Positions 25,906 through 35,963 of a stretch of DNA of 64,000 nucleotides are shown piece after piece. Position 1 is the stretch's first letter. Every line of letters begins with the position of its first letter. Below the pieces are notes generated by a model, which was not told where the DNA came from, searched no databases, and was given only the letters and a program-made list of their open reading frames with translations. This DNA is from Rheinheimera texasensis DSM 17496. Lineage in GTDB: Bacteria; Pseudomonadota; Gammaproteobacteria; Enterobacterales; Alteromonadaceae. Both the position numbers and the translations under genes were made by a program. Where the stretch lies: positions 558,001 to 622,000 of the forward strand of contig NZ_JONU01000007.1 of the NCBI RefSeq assembly GCF_000711985.1. The letters are read 5' to 3'.

Positions 25906-27035
25906 TAGTCTTCGGCCCCCAGCCGGTACATCACATAATCGTTATAACCACACAAAATACGCAGCATGCCACTGAGTTCCTGGTCCAGTTCAGGGTCACC
26001 ACTGTCACTGATCAGCGGCCGCCCGTCTAAGGCCTGAATTTTGCTCTTAGTGGCAAGCAAATGAATATTATGGCGGCCGATGGCGCGGATCACCGCCGGA
26101 GATAACTGTTGGTTTCCGCGACCAAAGATGTGGCCCTGACCGCCAATTAACGTGATCACCAGCCGCGCAGGATGCTGCTGCACTAAATCCAGCAGCTGGG
26201 CGGCCGTAACGTCGGCGGCAATCACCTCGCCGTTTTCAACGACATCCACGCCCAATAAAGTATTCGGTAACCCCAGCTCCTGCATCACTGCCGCCACTGT
26301 GGTGCCAGAGCCCATCACATAACGCACATCCTCTTCCATCTGGCTGACAAAATACGCAGCGAGGTCATCCAAGACCAATGCTTCAGACTCTTTGCCAGCC
26401 GACTTCACGCTCTGCACATACCGCAGCGCCGTTGGGATCTGCATCTCGCCATAACGTTTGGCCCGCACAGTGCCCTGACGAAACGCCACTTCGTCGATAT
26501 CCATCACCAGTGCTTCCTGCACAGAGATGAGCTCACCGCGCACCATCTGCGCCACGACTTTGCCGGCGGCCGCCGGGGTGATGGCATAGACGCCGGAATG
26601 AATTTTACAGCCGGCCGGAATACCCAGCACTGTCACCTTGTCGCCAACGGCACTGCAGATATTGCGCGCGGTACCATCACCACCGGCAAACAACAACAAA
26701 TCAATACCGGCTGCGGCCAGCTGCTGTGCGGCGCGCTCACTGTCCTCAGCGGTCGAAGGCTGCTGCGCCGCCTGGCAAATCACTTCGGTGTTAAAACCTA
26801 AAGTGCGGGCAATATCTTCGCCCATAGCACAGGCGACTGTGCGGACCACAATCTGTGTCTGCCAGGGAATCAGTTCAAGTAGCGCCTGCTGTGCGCGCTG
26901 CTGCGCCATCGGCACGGCGCCAAGCGCCAGTGCCTGCTCCGCAACGCCATCGCTCCCTTTGAGGCCAACTGCACCGCCAAGCCCGGCATAGGGATTGATG
27001 ATAAGACCAAGACGAAACATAGCTGAGGTACTCAT
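25905..27035 (-). CDS. ATP-NAD kinase family protein (AcoX-like)
   Basis: A 376-residue member of the ATP-NAD/diacylglycerol kinase superfamily. The GGDGT motif is intact in LLLFAGGDGTARN at about residue 117; the N terminus has GLIINPYAGLGGAVGLKGSDG and GIPAGCKIHSGVYA lies further on. These features fit the AcoX-like subgroup, separate from the housekeeping NadK. The phosphorylated substrate is unknown. It is coupled to yfcL and divergent from the aldehyde dehydrogenase gene. A second start five codons in (MFRLGLIINP) is equally possible. Confidence 0.82.
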   Translation of the reverse strand: MSTSAMFRLGLIINPYAGLGGAVGLKGSDGVAEQALALGAVPMAQQRAQQALLELIPWQTQIVVRTVACAMGEDIARTLGFNTEVICQAAQQPSTAEDSERAAQQLAAAGIDLLLFAGGDGTARNICSAVGDKVTVLGIPAGCKIHSGVYAITPAAAGKVVAQMVRGELISVQEALVMDIDEVAFRQGTVRAKRYGEMQIPTALRYVQSVKSAGKESEALVLDDLAAYFVSQMEEDVRYVMGSGTTVAAVMQELGLPNTLLGVDVVENGEVIAADVTAAQLLDLVQQHPARLVITLIGGQGHIFGRGNQQLSPAVIRAIGRHNIHLLATKSKIQALDGRPLISDSGDPELDQELSGMLRILCGYNDYVMYRLGAED

Positions 27036-27181
27036 TGCTCACTCCAAACTGCAAGCGGTACATGGGCCGGAAAAAACGCGGCATTGTAACTGGCCCGTCA
27101 CAGCTTGCCCAGCATCTGATTGAACTTGTCGGCGTGCTCCAGTAGATTAGAGGCATCTCTAAGTTGGCCGGACCAGTCACA

Positions 27182-28642
27182 ATGTCGCTTGAAACGCAGT
27201 TTGCTCAGTTACGAAAAGATTTTTTCCGCAATCCTTTACCCGGCGTCAACCAACGCAAGGCCTCGCTCAAGGCGTTGCGCCAGCAACTTTTATCCATGCA
27301 GGCTGAGCTGTATCAGGCCGCTGCAACAGACTTCGGCCAGCGCTCGGCGTCCGAAACGCGACTACTTGAAGTACTGCCCAGTATCAACAGCATCGATTAC
27401 AGCCTGCGCCGGGTCAAAGGCTGGATGAAACCGCAGAAACGCCACGTCAGCCCGCTGTTTTGGCCGGCAAGTAATCAGGTGGAATATCAGCCGCTTGGTG
27501 TGGTTGGCATCATAGTCCCCTGGAACTATCCGATTTTTCTGGCACTGGGGCCTTTAGTCGCCGCTATCAGTGCCGGCAATAAAGTGATGCTGAAACTGTC
27601 GGAATTCACGCCGGCCATTAATCAGGTGTTAAAACAGCTGATTGAAAAAGCCTTGCCGGATTGCGCGCTGGTGATTGAAGGCGAAGCAGATGTCGCGGCC
27701 GCATTCAGCAAGCTGCCGTTTGATCATCTGCTGTTTACCGGCTCCACAGCGGTCGGCCGCCACGTGATGCAGGCGGCTGCGCAAAACCTGACACCAGTGA
27801 CGCTGGAACTGGGCGGTAAATCTCCGGTGTTGTTTGGGCCAGACTTACACCTGAACGACTATGCCGACCGCATCATCTTCGGCAAATGCGCCAATGGTGG
27901 CCAGACCTGCGTCGCACCGGATTATCTGTTGGTACCGGCCGGCAAAGAACAACGCGCAGCCGAAAAGCTTAAAGCGCATTATCAGCAGATGTTTCCGCAA
28001 GGTCGGTTGAGCCAGGACTGGACTTCTGTCATCAATCCTCGACAGTGGCAACGCCTGCAACAAGGTTTGCAACAGGCAGCTGCTGCCGGCGCTCAAGTCA
28101 TCTCCTGTGGTGACGCTGTGGACGTGAGCGACCCGCTGCGCCGGATGGATTTACATTTGGTGCTGGGTGCCCCGCTTGACTGCGAGCTGTGGCAACAGGA
28201 AATTTTTGGCCCTGTGTTGCCGATTTACGGCTACCGCAGTACCAAAGAAGCCATCGAATTTGTTCAGGCACGGCCGCGGCCACTGGCCTTTTACCTGTTC
28301 AGCAACGACAAAGAACTGCAACAACGCTGTCGCGAGCAGATCCACGCCGGTGGCCTTTGTATCAATGACACCCTGGTGCATGTCGGGCAAGATGATTTGC
28401 CATTTGGCGGCGTCGGTCCATCAGGTATGGGTCACTATCATGGCAAAGAGGGTTTTTTAACTTTCAGTCACGCCAAAGCGGTACACCGCAAAGGCCGTTT
28501 CTCCAGTGGCATATTTGGTTATCCGCATATGCGCAGCCGTCTACTCGATAAAGTGTTAGATCTTTGGCTGGGTTACCGCATCACTGACGCCAATAGGCCG
28601 GATGACACGCGGCAAGCCCTGCACCAGCGCGAAGGCAACTAA
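27182..28642 (+). CDS. Coniferyl-aldehyde-dehydrogenase-type aldehyde dehydrogenase
   Basis: A 486-residue NAD(P)-dependent aldehyde dehydrogenase. The NAD-binding segments are VGIIVPWNYPI and LLFTGSTAVGRHV; the catalytic glutamate is in VTLELGGKSP and the catalytic cysteine in ANGGQTCVAPDY. Features such as the short N terminus and the C-terminal DLPFGGVGPSGMGHYHG fit the coniferyl/long-chain aldehyde dehydrogenase branch. The physiological aldehyde is uncertain. The ATG at 27182 is preferred to a TTG at 27164. The last 87 bases overlap the convergent MFS gene. Confidence 0.88.
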   Translation: MSLETQFAQLRKDFFRNPLPGVNQRKASLKALRQQLLSMQAELYQAAATDFGQRSASETRLLEVLPSINSIDYSLRRVKGWMKPQKRHVSPLFWPASNQVEYQPLGVVGIIVPWNYPIFLALGPLVAAISAGNKVMLKLSEFTPAINQVLKQLIEKALPDCALVIEGEADVAAAFSKLPFDHLLFTGSTAVGRHVMQAAAQNLTPVTLELGGKSPVLFGPDLHLNDYADRIIFGKCANGGQTCVAPDYLLVPAGKEQRAAEKLKAHYQQMFPQGRLSQDWTSVINPRQWQRLQQGLQQAAAAGAQVISCGDAVDVSDPLRRMDLHLVLGAPLDCELWQQEIFGPVLPIYGYRSTKEAIEFVQARPRPLAFYLFSNDKELQQRCREQIHAGGLCINDTLVHVGQDDLPFGGVGPSGMGHYHGKEGFLTFSHAKAVHRKGRFSSGIFGYPHMRSRLLDKVLDLWLGYRITDANRPDDTRQALHQREGN

Positions 28643-29737
28643 ACAGGCCACGGCAGCCCAGCTGAAACTGAGCTGGCTGCCGGCGCCGTCCTGCCAGGTC
28701 CAGCCAGCGATATAAGCACCCAAAGCGCCACCGCCACCATAAATCAAACCGGCATACAGTGCCTGACCGCGGCCACGCTGTGCCGGAGGGAAAAACTGCT
28801 GAATAAACTGCATAGCGCAACTATGCGCTACGGCAAAACTAAAGGCATGTAACAACATTGATGCTGCCAGTATCCATGGCTCCTGACCAAACCAACCTAC
28901 CACCGCCCAGCGCAGCGCTGTCAACAGATAACAAAGCCCCAACAGCACACTGTAACTGCGCTGGCCCAAAATCTTGCCGGCATAATAAAAAGCGACAATT
29001 TCAGCCGCCACTGCTAAAGCAATCAGCAGCCCTGACGCAGTGCCGCTATAGCCTAAATCCCGGCAGTACAAGGTAAAAAAGCCATAAAAAGGCGCAAAGC
29101 TCAGCTGTAGCAAAAATGCCGCCAGCATGAAAAGCACAAAAGGCCGGTGTACCCACAGAGTACGAAACTTGATGGCAATTTCCGCTGGCGCCGCCTTTAG
29201 CGAAAAGGCCGGCAGTTGCCACAGTGCCAGCAGCATCAGTAGTAAAAACAACAAAGCGCCGCCGGGTAAAAAACCTGGGCCTAATTGTTCCAGCGCCATG
29301 CCGCTGCCAACCACCAATAAAATGTAACCAACACTGCCCGCTGAGCGCACTTTGCTGTACCGGCCGGTATCATTGTTCAGATAAAAAAATGCAGCAGATT
29401 CAAGCTGCGGCAAAATCGCTGTCCAGCACAGACTGTAAAGCACCAGCCCAAGTAGCAGCAGACTATAACCGGCGTCGATAAATGTACTGCACCAACCAAG
29501 CGCAGCCAGAACAGCTCCCAGACGCATCACCCCCACCGGATCGCCGCGCCTCGCGGCCAGCAGGCTCCACAGATTGGGCCCAACTATGCGCATCGCCGTG
29601 ACAATCGCCAGCAGCGTACCTATTTGCTGCGAATTGAGGCCCCGGTGGTCGAGGAAAATACCGATGTAAGGCACGAACACACCTAACACAGCGAAATACG
29701 CCAGATAAGCCAGGCTCAGACTTTGAGTGGGTTGCAT
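28556..29737 (-). CDS. MFS transporter, HcaT/nucleoside-proton-symporter-like
   Basis: A 393-residue major facilitator with about twelve transmembrane helices. It begins SLSLAYLAYFAVLGVFVPYIGIFL and has the loop 2-3-like segment SLLAARRGDP and the central FRTLWVHRPFVLF junction. These features fit the MFS_1-like group that includes HcaT (3-phenylpropionate) and LacY/NupG-like symporters. The substrate is not known. The ATG complementary to 29735-29737 has GGGA upstream; a longer 26-residue extension is unlikely. Its 3' end overlaps the aldehyde dehydrogenase gene by 87 bases in antisense. Confidence 0.82.
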   Translation of the reverse strand: MQPTQSLSLAYLAYFAVLGVFVPYIGIFLDHRGLNSQQIGTLLAIVTAMRIVGPNLWSLLAARRGDPVGVMRLGAVLAALGWCSTFIDAGYSLLLLGLVLYSLCWTAILPQLESAAFFYLNNDTGRYSKVRSAGSVGYILLVVGSGMALEQLGPGFLPGGALLFLLLMLLALWQLPAFSLKAAPAEIAIKFRTLWVHRPFVLFMLAAFLLQLSFAPFYGFFTLYCRDLGYSGTASGLLIALAVAAEIVAFYYAGKILGQRSYSVLLGLCYLLTALRWAVVGWFGQEPWILAASMLLHAFSFAVAHSCAMQFIQQFFPPAQRGRGQALYAGLIYGGGGALGAYIAGWTWQDGAGSQLSFSWAAVACLVAFALVQGLPRVIRPIGVSDAVTQPKI

Positions 29738-29779
29738 AGAGATCCCGGGGAAAACAAAAAAGCAACGCGACAAAGCGCG

Positions 29780-29812
29780 ATAAAAAACAACGGCTGATTC
29801 TTCAGCCGTTGT
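29780..29812 (-). terminator. Rho-independent terminator after aroC
   Basis: On the minus strand ACAACGGCTG pairs with CAGCCGTTGT across a six-base loop, followed by a T-run, about 30 bases after the aroC stop. Confidence 0.88.
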
Positions 29813-29840
29813 CATTAACCAAGTTCAGCCGGCCAAATTA

Positions 29841-30953
29841 TCAGATGTCTTGTTGACGGCTAATCGCCGCGATATCCGGCGTACTGACCTGCACCTGATG
29901 ATTCTGCGCATGATGGCGCAGGAAATGGTCCATCAGCACAATCGCCAGCATCGCTTCGGCAATTGGTACCGCGCGGATCCCCACACAAGGGTCGTGCCGG
30001 CCTTTAGTCACCAGCTCGACGGGCTCGCCGCTGGTATTGATGCTCTGACCCGGGATACTGATACTCGACGTTGGCTTTAACGCCATGCTGACGCGGATGT
30101 CCTGACCCGAGGAAATTCCGCCCAGAATACCGCCGGCATGGTTGGCAGTAAAACCTTGCGGCGTCAGCGCATCGCGGTGGGTCGAACCTTGCTGTTCCAC
30201 CACCGCAAAACCATCACCAATTTCTACTGCTTTGACCGCATTAATGCTCATCATCGCATGCGCGATATCGGCATCGAGCCGGTCAAACACCGGCTCGCCC
30301 CAACCCACCGGCACATTGCTGGCCACCACATTGACGCGCGCGCCGACAGAATCGCCGGATTTTTTCAAATCACGCATGAAAGTATCCAGCGCCTCGATTT
30401 TGTCCGGATCCGGGCAAAAGAAATCGTTTTGCTCCACTTGCGACCAGTCGAGTTTTTCGGCTTTGACTGGCCCAAGCTGCGCCAAATAACCACGCACTTC
30501 GATACCAAAACGTTGTTTCAGATATTGTTTGGCAATAGCACCTGCTGCCACCCGCACTGCGGTCTCGCGCGCCGATGAGCGGCCACCGCCACGATAATCA
30601 CGGATGCCGTATTTATGGTGATAGGTGTAATCAGCATGACCCGGGCGGAATAAATCTTTGATATTGGAGTAATCCTGCGAGCGCTGATCGGTGTTTTCAA
30701 TCAGCAAACCGATCGATGCGCCTGTGGTCACGCCTTCGAATACGCCGGATAACAACTTCACCACGTCATCTTCCCGTCGCTGCGTGGTATACCGCGACGT
30801 ACCGGGTTTACGCCGGTCCAGATCGTGTTGAATAGCGTCCAAATCCAGTTTTAAACCCGGCGGGCAGCCATCAACAATACCGCCGATCGCCGGGCCATGG
30901 CTTTCGCCAAAAGTGGTTAAACGGAACAATTCACCAATGCTATTGCCGGCCAT
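29841..30953 (-). CDS. aroC: Chorismate synthase
   Basis: AroC converts 5-enolpyruvylshikimate-3-phosphate to chorismate with reduced FMN as cofactor, the last shared step of aromatic synthesis. The 370 residues are full length. Signature segments are [17 protein letters not shown] at the N terminus, [14 protein letters not shown] with [12 protein letters not shown], and the C-terminal [18 protein letters not shown]. It follows prmB after three bases and is probably in one operon with it. Its product, chorismate, is the substrate of PabB encoded at 982. Confidence 0.97.
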   Translation of the reverse strand: MAGNSIGELFRLTTFGESHGPAIGGIVDGCPPGLKLDLDAIQHDLDRRKPGTSRYTTQRREDDVVKLLSGVFEGVTTGASIGLLIENTDQRSQDYSNIKDLFRPGHADYTYHHKYGIRDYRGGGRSSARETAVRVAAGAIAKQYLKQRFGIEVRGYLAQLGPVKAEKLDWSQVEQNDFFCPDPDKIEALDTFMRDLKKSGDSVGARVNVVASNVPVGWGEPVFDRLDADIAHAMMSINAVKAVEIGDGFAVVEQQGSTHRDALTPQGFTANHAGGILGGISSGQDIRVSMALKPTSSISIPGQSINTSGEPVELVTKGRHDPCVGIRAVPIAEAMLAIVLMDHFLRHHAQNHQVQVSTPDIAAISRQQDI

Positions 30954-30956
30954 GGC

Positions 30957-31943
30957 TTACTCCTGAAAAAAGGCCTGATACTGCTTTAACTGGGCTTTGG
31001 TCAGGGCAAACACACCGTGACCACCATGTTCAAACTCAATCCAGTCAAAAGGAACCTGTGGGAAACGTTCGGACAGTGCCACCATGCTGTTGCCCACTTC
31101 ACAAATCAGCACGCCGTCATCATTCAGATGCGCTGCCGCTCCGGCCAGAATGCGTAGGGTCAGTTCCAGCCCGTCTTCGCCGGACGCCAACCCAAGTTCT
31201 GGCTCGTGACGGAATTCATCCGGTAAATCGGCCATATCTTCAGCATCGACATAAGGCGGATTGGTGACAATCAAGTCATAGGTCTGGCCCGGAATGGCGT
31301 CATAGCCATCAGACAGAATTGGGAAAACCCGCTGATACAAACCGTGCTGGTCAATATTGATGTCCGCGACTGTCAACGCATCTTCGCTGATATCAATGGC
31401 GTCGACTTCTGCCTCGGGCAGATAGTGCGCACAGGCAATAGCGATACAGCCAGAACCGGTGCATAAATCCAGAATACGCGACGGTGGATTCTGCGGGAAC
31501 CAACGGGAAAATTGTTGTTTGATCAGTTCACCAATCGGCGAGCGCGGCACCAGCACCCGTTCGTCGACATAAAAAGGCAAATCGGCAAAATAAGCGTGAT
31601 GGGTCAGATAAGCCGCAGGAATACGCTGTTCAATGCGCTGTTGCAACAAGGCGGCAAACTGGCGTTTTTCACTGCGGGTCAGCCGGGTGGTTAACAACAC
31701 GGGGTCCGCGATATGGGTCATGTGCAGCGTGAAGGCCATCAACAGGCCGGCTTCATCCCATGGATTGTCGGTACCATGGCCGAAATAAAGGTCAGCGGCG
31801 TTGAATTGGCTGACCGCAAAACGCAGCCAGTCGTGAATACTGTGTAAATCGGCTACGGCTTCGTCGATTAATTCCGCGGTCAGCGGAGAAGTTTGTGCTT
31901 CAGTCATTTCTTTCAGTGTGCTCATTGGATAGACTTGCGCCAT
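30957..31943 (-). CDS. prmB: Ribosomal protein L3 N5-glutamine methyltransferase
   Basis: PrmB methylates a glutamine of ribosomal protein L3 using S-adenosylmethionine. The protein is about 322-328 residues. The N-terminal helical domain contains [10 protein letters not shown]; the methyltransferase domain has [14 protein letters not shown] and the catalytic [10 protein letters not shown]. Two starts are possible: 31943, whose ATG overlaps the smrB ATG on the other strand, and 31925. The pair prmB/smrB is divergent and prmB-aroC is collinear, as in E. coli. Confidence 0.94.
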   Translation of the reverse strand: MAQVYPMSTLKEMTEAQTSPLTAELIDEAVADLHSIHDWLRFAVSQFNAADLYFGHGTDNPWDEAGLLMAFTLHMTHIADPVLLTTRLTRSEKRQFAALLQQRIEQRIPAAYLTHHAYFADLPFYVDERVLVPRSPIGELIKQQFSRWFPQNPPSRILDLCTGSGCIAIACAHYLPEAEVDAIDISEDALTVADINIDQHGLYQRVFPILSDGYDAIPGQTYDLIVTNPPYVDAEDMADLPDEFRHEPELGLASGEDGLELTLRILAGAAAHLNDDGVLICEVGNSMVALSERFPQVPFDWIEFEHGGHGVFALTKAQLKQYQAFFQE

Positions 31944-32472
31944 GCGAAAGACACCGCCTTTAACCGACCAGGATATTCAGCTGTTCCGTGATGCGATCTC
32001 GGGTGCCCGCCCTATGGCGCAGGACAAGATAACGCTGACCCCGCCACGCAGCAAGAAAAAATCTGCCATCAAGACGTCTGAAAGTCAGCCGGCCGCCAGT
32101 TTATTCTATTTTTCTGATCAATACGAAGGTTATCAGTTCGACGGCGGTACAGTCAGTTATGTCCAACCCGGCGAAGACCTGCATTTGGCCAAAAATTTAA
32201 AACGCGGTGAGTTTCAGCCCGGCGTCGTACTGGACTTACATGGCCTTAGTCAACAGGATGCCAAACATGAACTGGCGGGGTTATTGGATTATTGCCAACG
32301 CGAACATTTTAATTGTGCTTGCGTGGTGCATGGCAAAGGCAGTGGATTGCTGGCGCGCAAAGTACCGAACTGGCTGATCCAGCACCCGAATGTGCGCGCC
32401 TTTCACACCGCCCCCACCCACTGGGGCCGCGACGGCGCTTTGCTGGTGTTACTGAAAACGCCAGACAAATAA
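31942..32472 (+). CDS. smrB: SmrB, Smr-domain ribosome rescue endonuclease
   Basis: SmrB cleaves mRNA between collided ribosomes in E. coli. The 176-residue protein has the N-terminal tail with [17 protein letters not shown] and the C-terminal Smr domain with [16 protein letters not shown] and [10 protein letters not shown]. Its ATG overlaps the divergent prmB ATG on the other strand. Its stop abuts the stop of sixA with no base between them. Confidence 0.92.
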   Translation: MRKTPPLTDQDIQLFRDAISGARPMAQDKITLTPPRSKKKSAIKTSESQPAASLFYFSDQYEGYQFDGGTVSYVQPGEDLHLAKNLKRGEFQPGVVLDLHGLSQQDAKHELAGLLDYCQREHFNCACVVHGKGSGLLARKVPNWLIQHPNVRAFHTAPTHWGRDGALLVLLKTPDK

Positions 32473-32961
32473 TCAGGTACTGATCAGCTGCAAATCAGCC
32501 GGGGCGATTTTTTCCAGCAGAACTCCCTGACCACCCGGCGCGTATTCAATACAAGCCAAAGCTGCGGTATCAAAAATCGGCGTGTTGCCGCTACGGGTAA
32601 AAGTCTCGACTAAAAAGCTGACCAATGGCATGTGCGAGACTAACAAAATTCTGGCGCCTGGGTTTTGTTCCAGCAGCGCGTCGACATAGAGCTGCACCTG
32701 ATGGCTGTCACCGTCCGGCACCAGTTCAGGCAATGTCTGTAATTGTGTCGCAGGCCCCTGTTGTGCCAACATCAACCCCGCAGTTTGCTGGGTGCGGACA
32801 TAAGGACTTGCCAGAATATAATCGAAATGGGCATAAACTTTCGTCAGCCACATCGCCATTTGACTGACTTCGGCATCCCCGCGGGCATTCAGTTGCCGTT
32901 GACTATCCTGACTGCTTTGCGCCACCGCTTCGCCGTGCCGCATGATAACCAGATTGACCAT
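32473..32961 (-). CDS. sixA: Phosphohistidine phosphatase SixA
   Basis: A 162-residue histidine phosphatase with the RHG signature (LVIMRHGEAVA) and the second catalytic histidine in LLVSHMPLVSFLVE. E. coli SixA dephosphorylates histidine-phosphotransfer proteins such as ArcB and NPr. The ATG complementary to 32959-32961 gives a start close to E. coli SixA; two earlier in-frame starts exist. It converges exactly on smrB. In E. coli sixA lies between fadJ and smrB; here fadIJ is 8 kb away. Confidence 0.92.
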   Translation of the reverse strand: MVNLVIMRHGEAVAQSSQDSQRQLNARGDAEVSQMAMWLTKVYAHFDYILASPYVRTQQTAGLMLAQQGPATQLQTLPELVPDGDSHQVQLYVDALLEQNPGARILLVSHMPLVSFLVETFTRSGNTPIFDTAALACIEYAPGGQGVLLEKIAPADLQLIST

Positions 32962-33133
32962 TATGTACACCATCAACAACTTCGCGCCCAACGCGAAAAG
33001 AGTGCGCTATGATAATGAAAGATCTTTGCCACAGTAACTGATAATAAAGCATAGATTTTATTCTTTATATTCCTTAATCGTATGATGAGCTGCAGTGAAA
33101 CTCGTCGCATTTTGCCTGACAATGAGGCCTGAT

Positions 33134-35908
33134 TTGAAAAAAACTCAACTCGTACAAAGCCCTGCCGACCATCGCCATTATCAGGCTCTGACACTTAACA
33201 ATGGTTTGCGGGTGCTGCTAGTCGAACAAACGGACGCAGAAAAAAGCGCAGCGGCGATGTCGGTCAACGTCGGGCATTTTGACGACCCGGCCGATCGTGA
33301 AGGTCTGGCCCATTTCCTCGAGCATCTGGTGTTTCTTGGCTCAGTGAAGTTTCCGCAAGCCGGTGACTATGCGCAATTTATCAGCAGCCACGGCGGCAGT
33401 CACAACGCCTGGACCGGCACCGAACACAGCTGTTTTTATTTCGATATTGAAGATAATGCCTTTGCCGATGGACTGGAACGTTTTGCCGACATGCTGGGTG
33501 CTCCGCTGTTTGCCGAAGAGTCGGTACAAAAAGAACGGCAGGCGATTGAAGCCGAGTTTTCGATGAAACTCAAAGATGATGGCCGGCGCATTTATCAGGC
33601 ACACAAAGAAACCATCAATCCGGCACATCCCTTTGCCAAATTTTCGGTCGGCAATCTGCAAACGCTGGATGATCGGCCCCATCAAAGTGCGCGCGATGCG
33701 GTCCGGCAGTTTTATCAACAGCAATACTCCGCCAGCCGGATGTGCCTGGTGTTGGTGTCTGCGTTACCGCTGGCGCGCCAACAGCAGCTGGCCGAGCAGT
33801 ATTTTATGCAGCTCCCGTCGCACCTGCCGGCAAAAACCGCCTTAACCACACCGTTGTATCAGGCTGAACATCTCGGCATCCAGCTCAACATTCAGCCGCA
33901 TAAACCAACCCAACGCCTGGTGCTGAGTTTTGCGCTTCCAGACATTCAGCCCTGGTATCCGTATAAAGTGGTCAGTTTTCTCGCCCATCTGATTGGCGAT
34001 GAAGGGCCTGGCTCGTTATTAAGCGGCCTCAAACAACAAGGGCTGGTGAACGCACTGAGCGCTGGCGGCGGCATCGACGGCAGTAACTATAAAGATTTCA
34101 CACTGGCTTTTGAGCTGACTCACGCGGGTATGGCGCAGCGCGATTTCATTCTGCAAAGTTGTTTTGCTTATTTTGCCCTGCTGCGCAAAGAAGCCTTCCC
34201 ACTTTATTTGTTCCAGGAGCGCCAACGCCTGATCCAGTGGAGTTTTACTTATCAGGAACCGCGCGCCAGCCTGCAACTGGCCAGTGATTTGGCGATTAAC
34301 CTGCAACATTATCCGGAACATGACTACATCTTTGGCGACTACCGCATGGAAACGCCGTCCGAATCGCTGTACCGCCAGCTGCTGAGTTATTTCCGCGCCG
34401 ATAACTTGCGGGTCATGCTGATAGCGCCGGAAGTCACTGCCAGCCGTCAGGCACGCTGGTATCACACACCATACAGTGTAGAACCGCTGGGGTCAGAACT
34501 GCTGGCAAGTCTGGCGGAGCAGCAACCGATGCCGGGATATCGGTTGCCGGAGCCCAATCCCTACCTGGTTGGACAATTGCAACTGATACCATTGAATGCA
34601 CATCAACAGCAGCCGGAGCATTTGGTCAACACCGAACATTTATCGCTGTGGTTTAAAGCTGATACCGATTTTCATTCGCCCAAAGGCCATATTTTTGTCC
34701 AGCTGACGTTACCGAACACCGTACAGGACCTGACACAACTGGCGCTGACCAAATTATGGCTGGAGTTATTTCTCGACCGGATCAATGAACAATTCTACCC
34801 GGCAACCACTGCCGGGCTCAGCTACAACCTCTACGTGCAGCAACACGGCCTGACGCTGCACAGCAGTGGTTTGTCAGCCAACCAAATCGCTTTGCTGCAG
34901 GATTTACTCAATGAACTGACCGATCTGCAGTTCAGCGAGCAGCGCTTTACCGAATTGCAGTTCCAGCTGGTGCGGCACTGGCGCAGTCAAATCAGTGGTA
35001 AACCTATCAGCCAGTTATTCAGCCAGTTGTCGACACTGCTGCAGCCATTAAATCCTGATACACAGCAGCTGGCACAGCTGTTGGAACAAACTGATTTCGC
35101 GGCCTTCAACCAATTTAGCGCCTCAGCACTGCAAAAAGTGCATATTGATGCCCTGATGATTGGTAACTGGCACAAAACCGACGCCCATTTGCTGGAGCGC
35201 ATGTTAACGCAGTGGCAACAGCAGCTTGATACACCAGGCCAACGTCTGCCACGGCAGAGTTTCTCCGTACAGGGCAGCGGCCCGGTCTGGCTGCAGCAGC
35301 AGCTGACGCATGACGATCAGGCGCTGGTGATCTATCTGCCGGCCAAGGATCGCAGCGCAGCCGCCATGGCCAAATTTATGCTGGCCAATCATTTGATTTC
35401 GCCAGAGTATTTTCATGCACTGCGCACCGAACAACAACTGGGTTATCTGGTCGGGACCGGTTATGTGCCGATGAATTTAAAACCGGGCATGGCATTTTAT
35501 GTGCAGTCGCCAAAAACTGTGGCTGCCGATTTATATTATGCGACAGTGATTTTCTACCGTAAGTTTCTCGAAGAACTGCCGGAAATTCCGGCGGACGATT
35601 TTAGCCAAATCAAATCAAGCCTTATCGCGCAAATCCGTGAGCGTGACACCAGCCTCGCCAGCCGGGCGAAGCGGCTGTGGCTGGCTATTGGTCAGGGCGA
35701 TTATCAATGCTCGTTGTCGCAGCGCATACAGGATGAGCTGGAAGCGCTGTCGCTGCAGGATTTCTGCAATTTCTGTTATGAATTGCTTGCTCCGGATTAT
35801 GATGCGATTTTCATGGCAACCGGGCCGGCACCCGAGCATAGCCTGATGCGCAGTATGACCACGGCGGAACTGGCGTCACAGCTGGATTTGCAGACAGATT
35901 GGCTTTGA
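33134..35908 (+). CDS. M16 family zinc metalloprotease, pitrilysin/insulinase-like
   Basis: A protein of about 924 residues with the four-lobe M16A clamshell architecture. The inverted zinc motif HFLEH is at about residues 60-64, and the distal glutamate lies in ERQAIEAEFSMK. The C-terminal half has the RTEQQLGYLVGTGYV segment that completes the substrate chamber. There is no clear signal peptide, so it is probably cytoplasmic or exported by an uncertain route. The TTG at 33134 is chosen because GAGG lies six bases upstream; ATG at 33122 and GTG at 33095 are alternatives. Substrates are likely short peptides. Confidence 0.87.
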   Translation: MKKTQLVQSPADHRHYQALTLNNGLRVLLVEQTDAEKSAAAMSVNVGHFDDPADREGLAHFLEHLVFLGSVKFPQAGDYAQFISSHGGSHNAWTGTEHSCFYFDIEDNAFADGLERFADMLGAPLFAEESVQKERQAIEAEFSMKLKDDGRRIYQAHKETINPAHPFAKFSVGNLQTLDDRPHQSARDAVRQFYQQQYSASRMCLVLVSALPLARQQQLAEQYFMQLPSHLPAKTALTTPLYQAEHLGIQLNIQPHKPTQRLVLSFALPDIQPWYPYKVVSFLAHLIGDEGPGSLLSGLKQQGLVNALSAGGGIDGSNYKDFTLAFELTHAGMAQRDFILQSCFAYFALLRKEAFPLYLFQERQRLIQWSFTYQEPRASLQLASDLAINLQHYPEHDYIFGDYRMETPSESLYRQLLSYFRADNLRVMLIAPEVTASRQARWYHTPYSVEPLGSELLASLAEQQPMPGYRLPEPNPYLVGQLQLIPLNAHQQQPEHLVNTEHLSLWFKADTDFHSPKGHIFVQLTLPNTVQDLTQLALTKLWLELFLDRINEQFYPATTAGLSYNLYVQQHGLTLHSSGLSANQIALLQDLLNELTDLQFSEQRFTELQFQLVRHWRSQISGKPISQLFSQLSTLLQPLNPDTQQLAQLLEQTDFAAFNQFSASALQKVHIDALMIGNWHKTDAHLLERMLTQWQQQLDTPGQRLPRQSFSVQGSGPVWLQQQLTHDDQALVIYLPAKDRSAAAMAKFMLANHLISPEYFHALRTEQQLGYLVGTGYVPMNLKPGMAFYVQSPKTVAADLYYATVIFYRKFLEELPEIPADDFSQIKSSLIAQIRERDTSLASRAKRLWLAIGQGDYQCSLSQRIQDELEALSLQDFCNFCYELLAPDYDAIFMATGPAPEHSLMRSMTTAELASQLDLQTDWL

Positions 35909-35963
35909 CAGCTCCGGATAATTTCTATAAGTTAGCCAAAAGCCCCAAAAGCTGCGTAGATGT

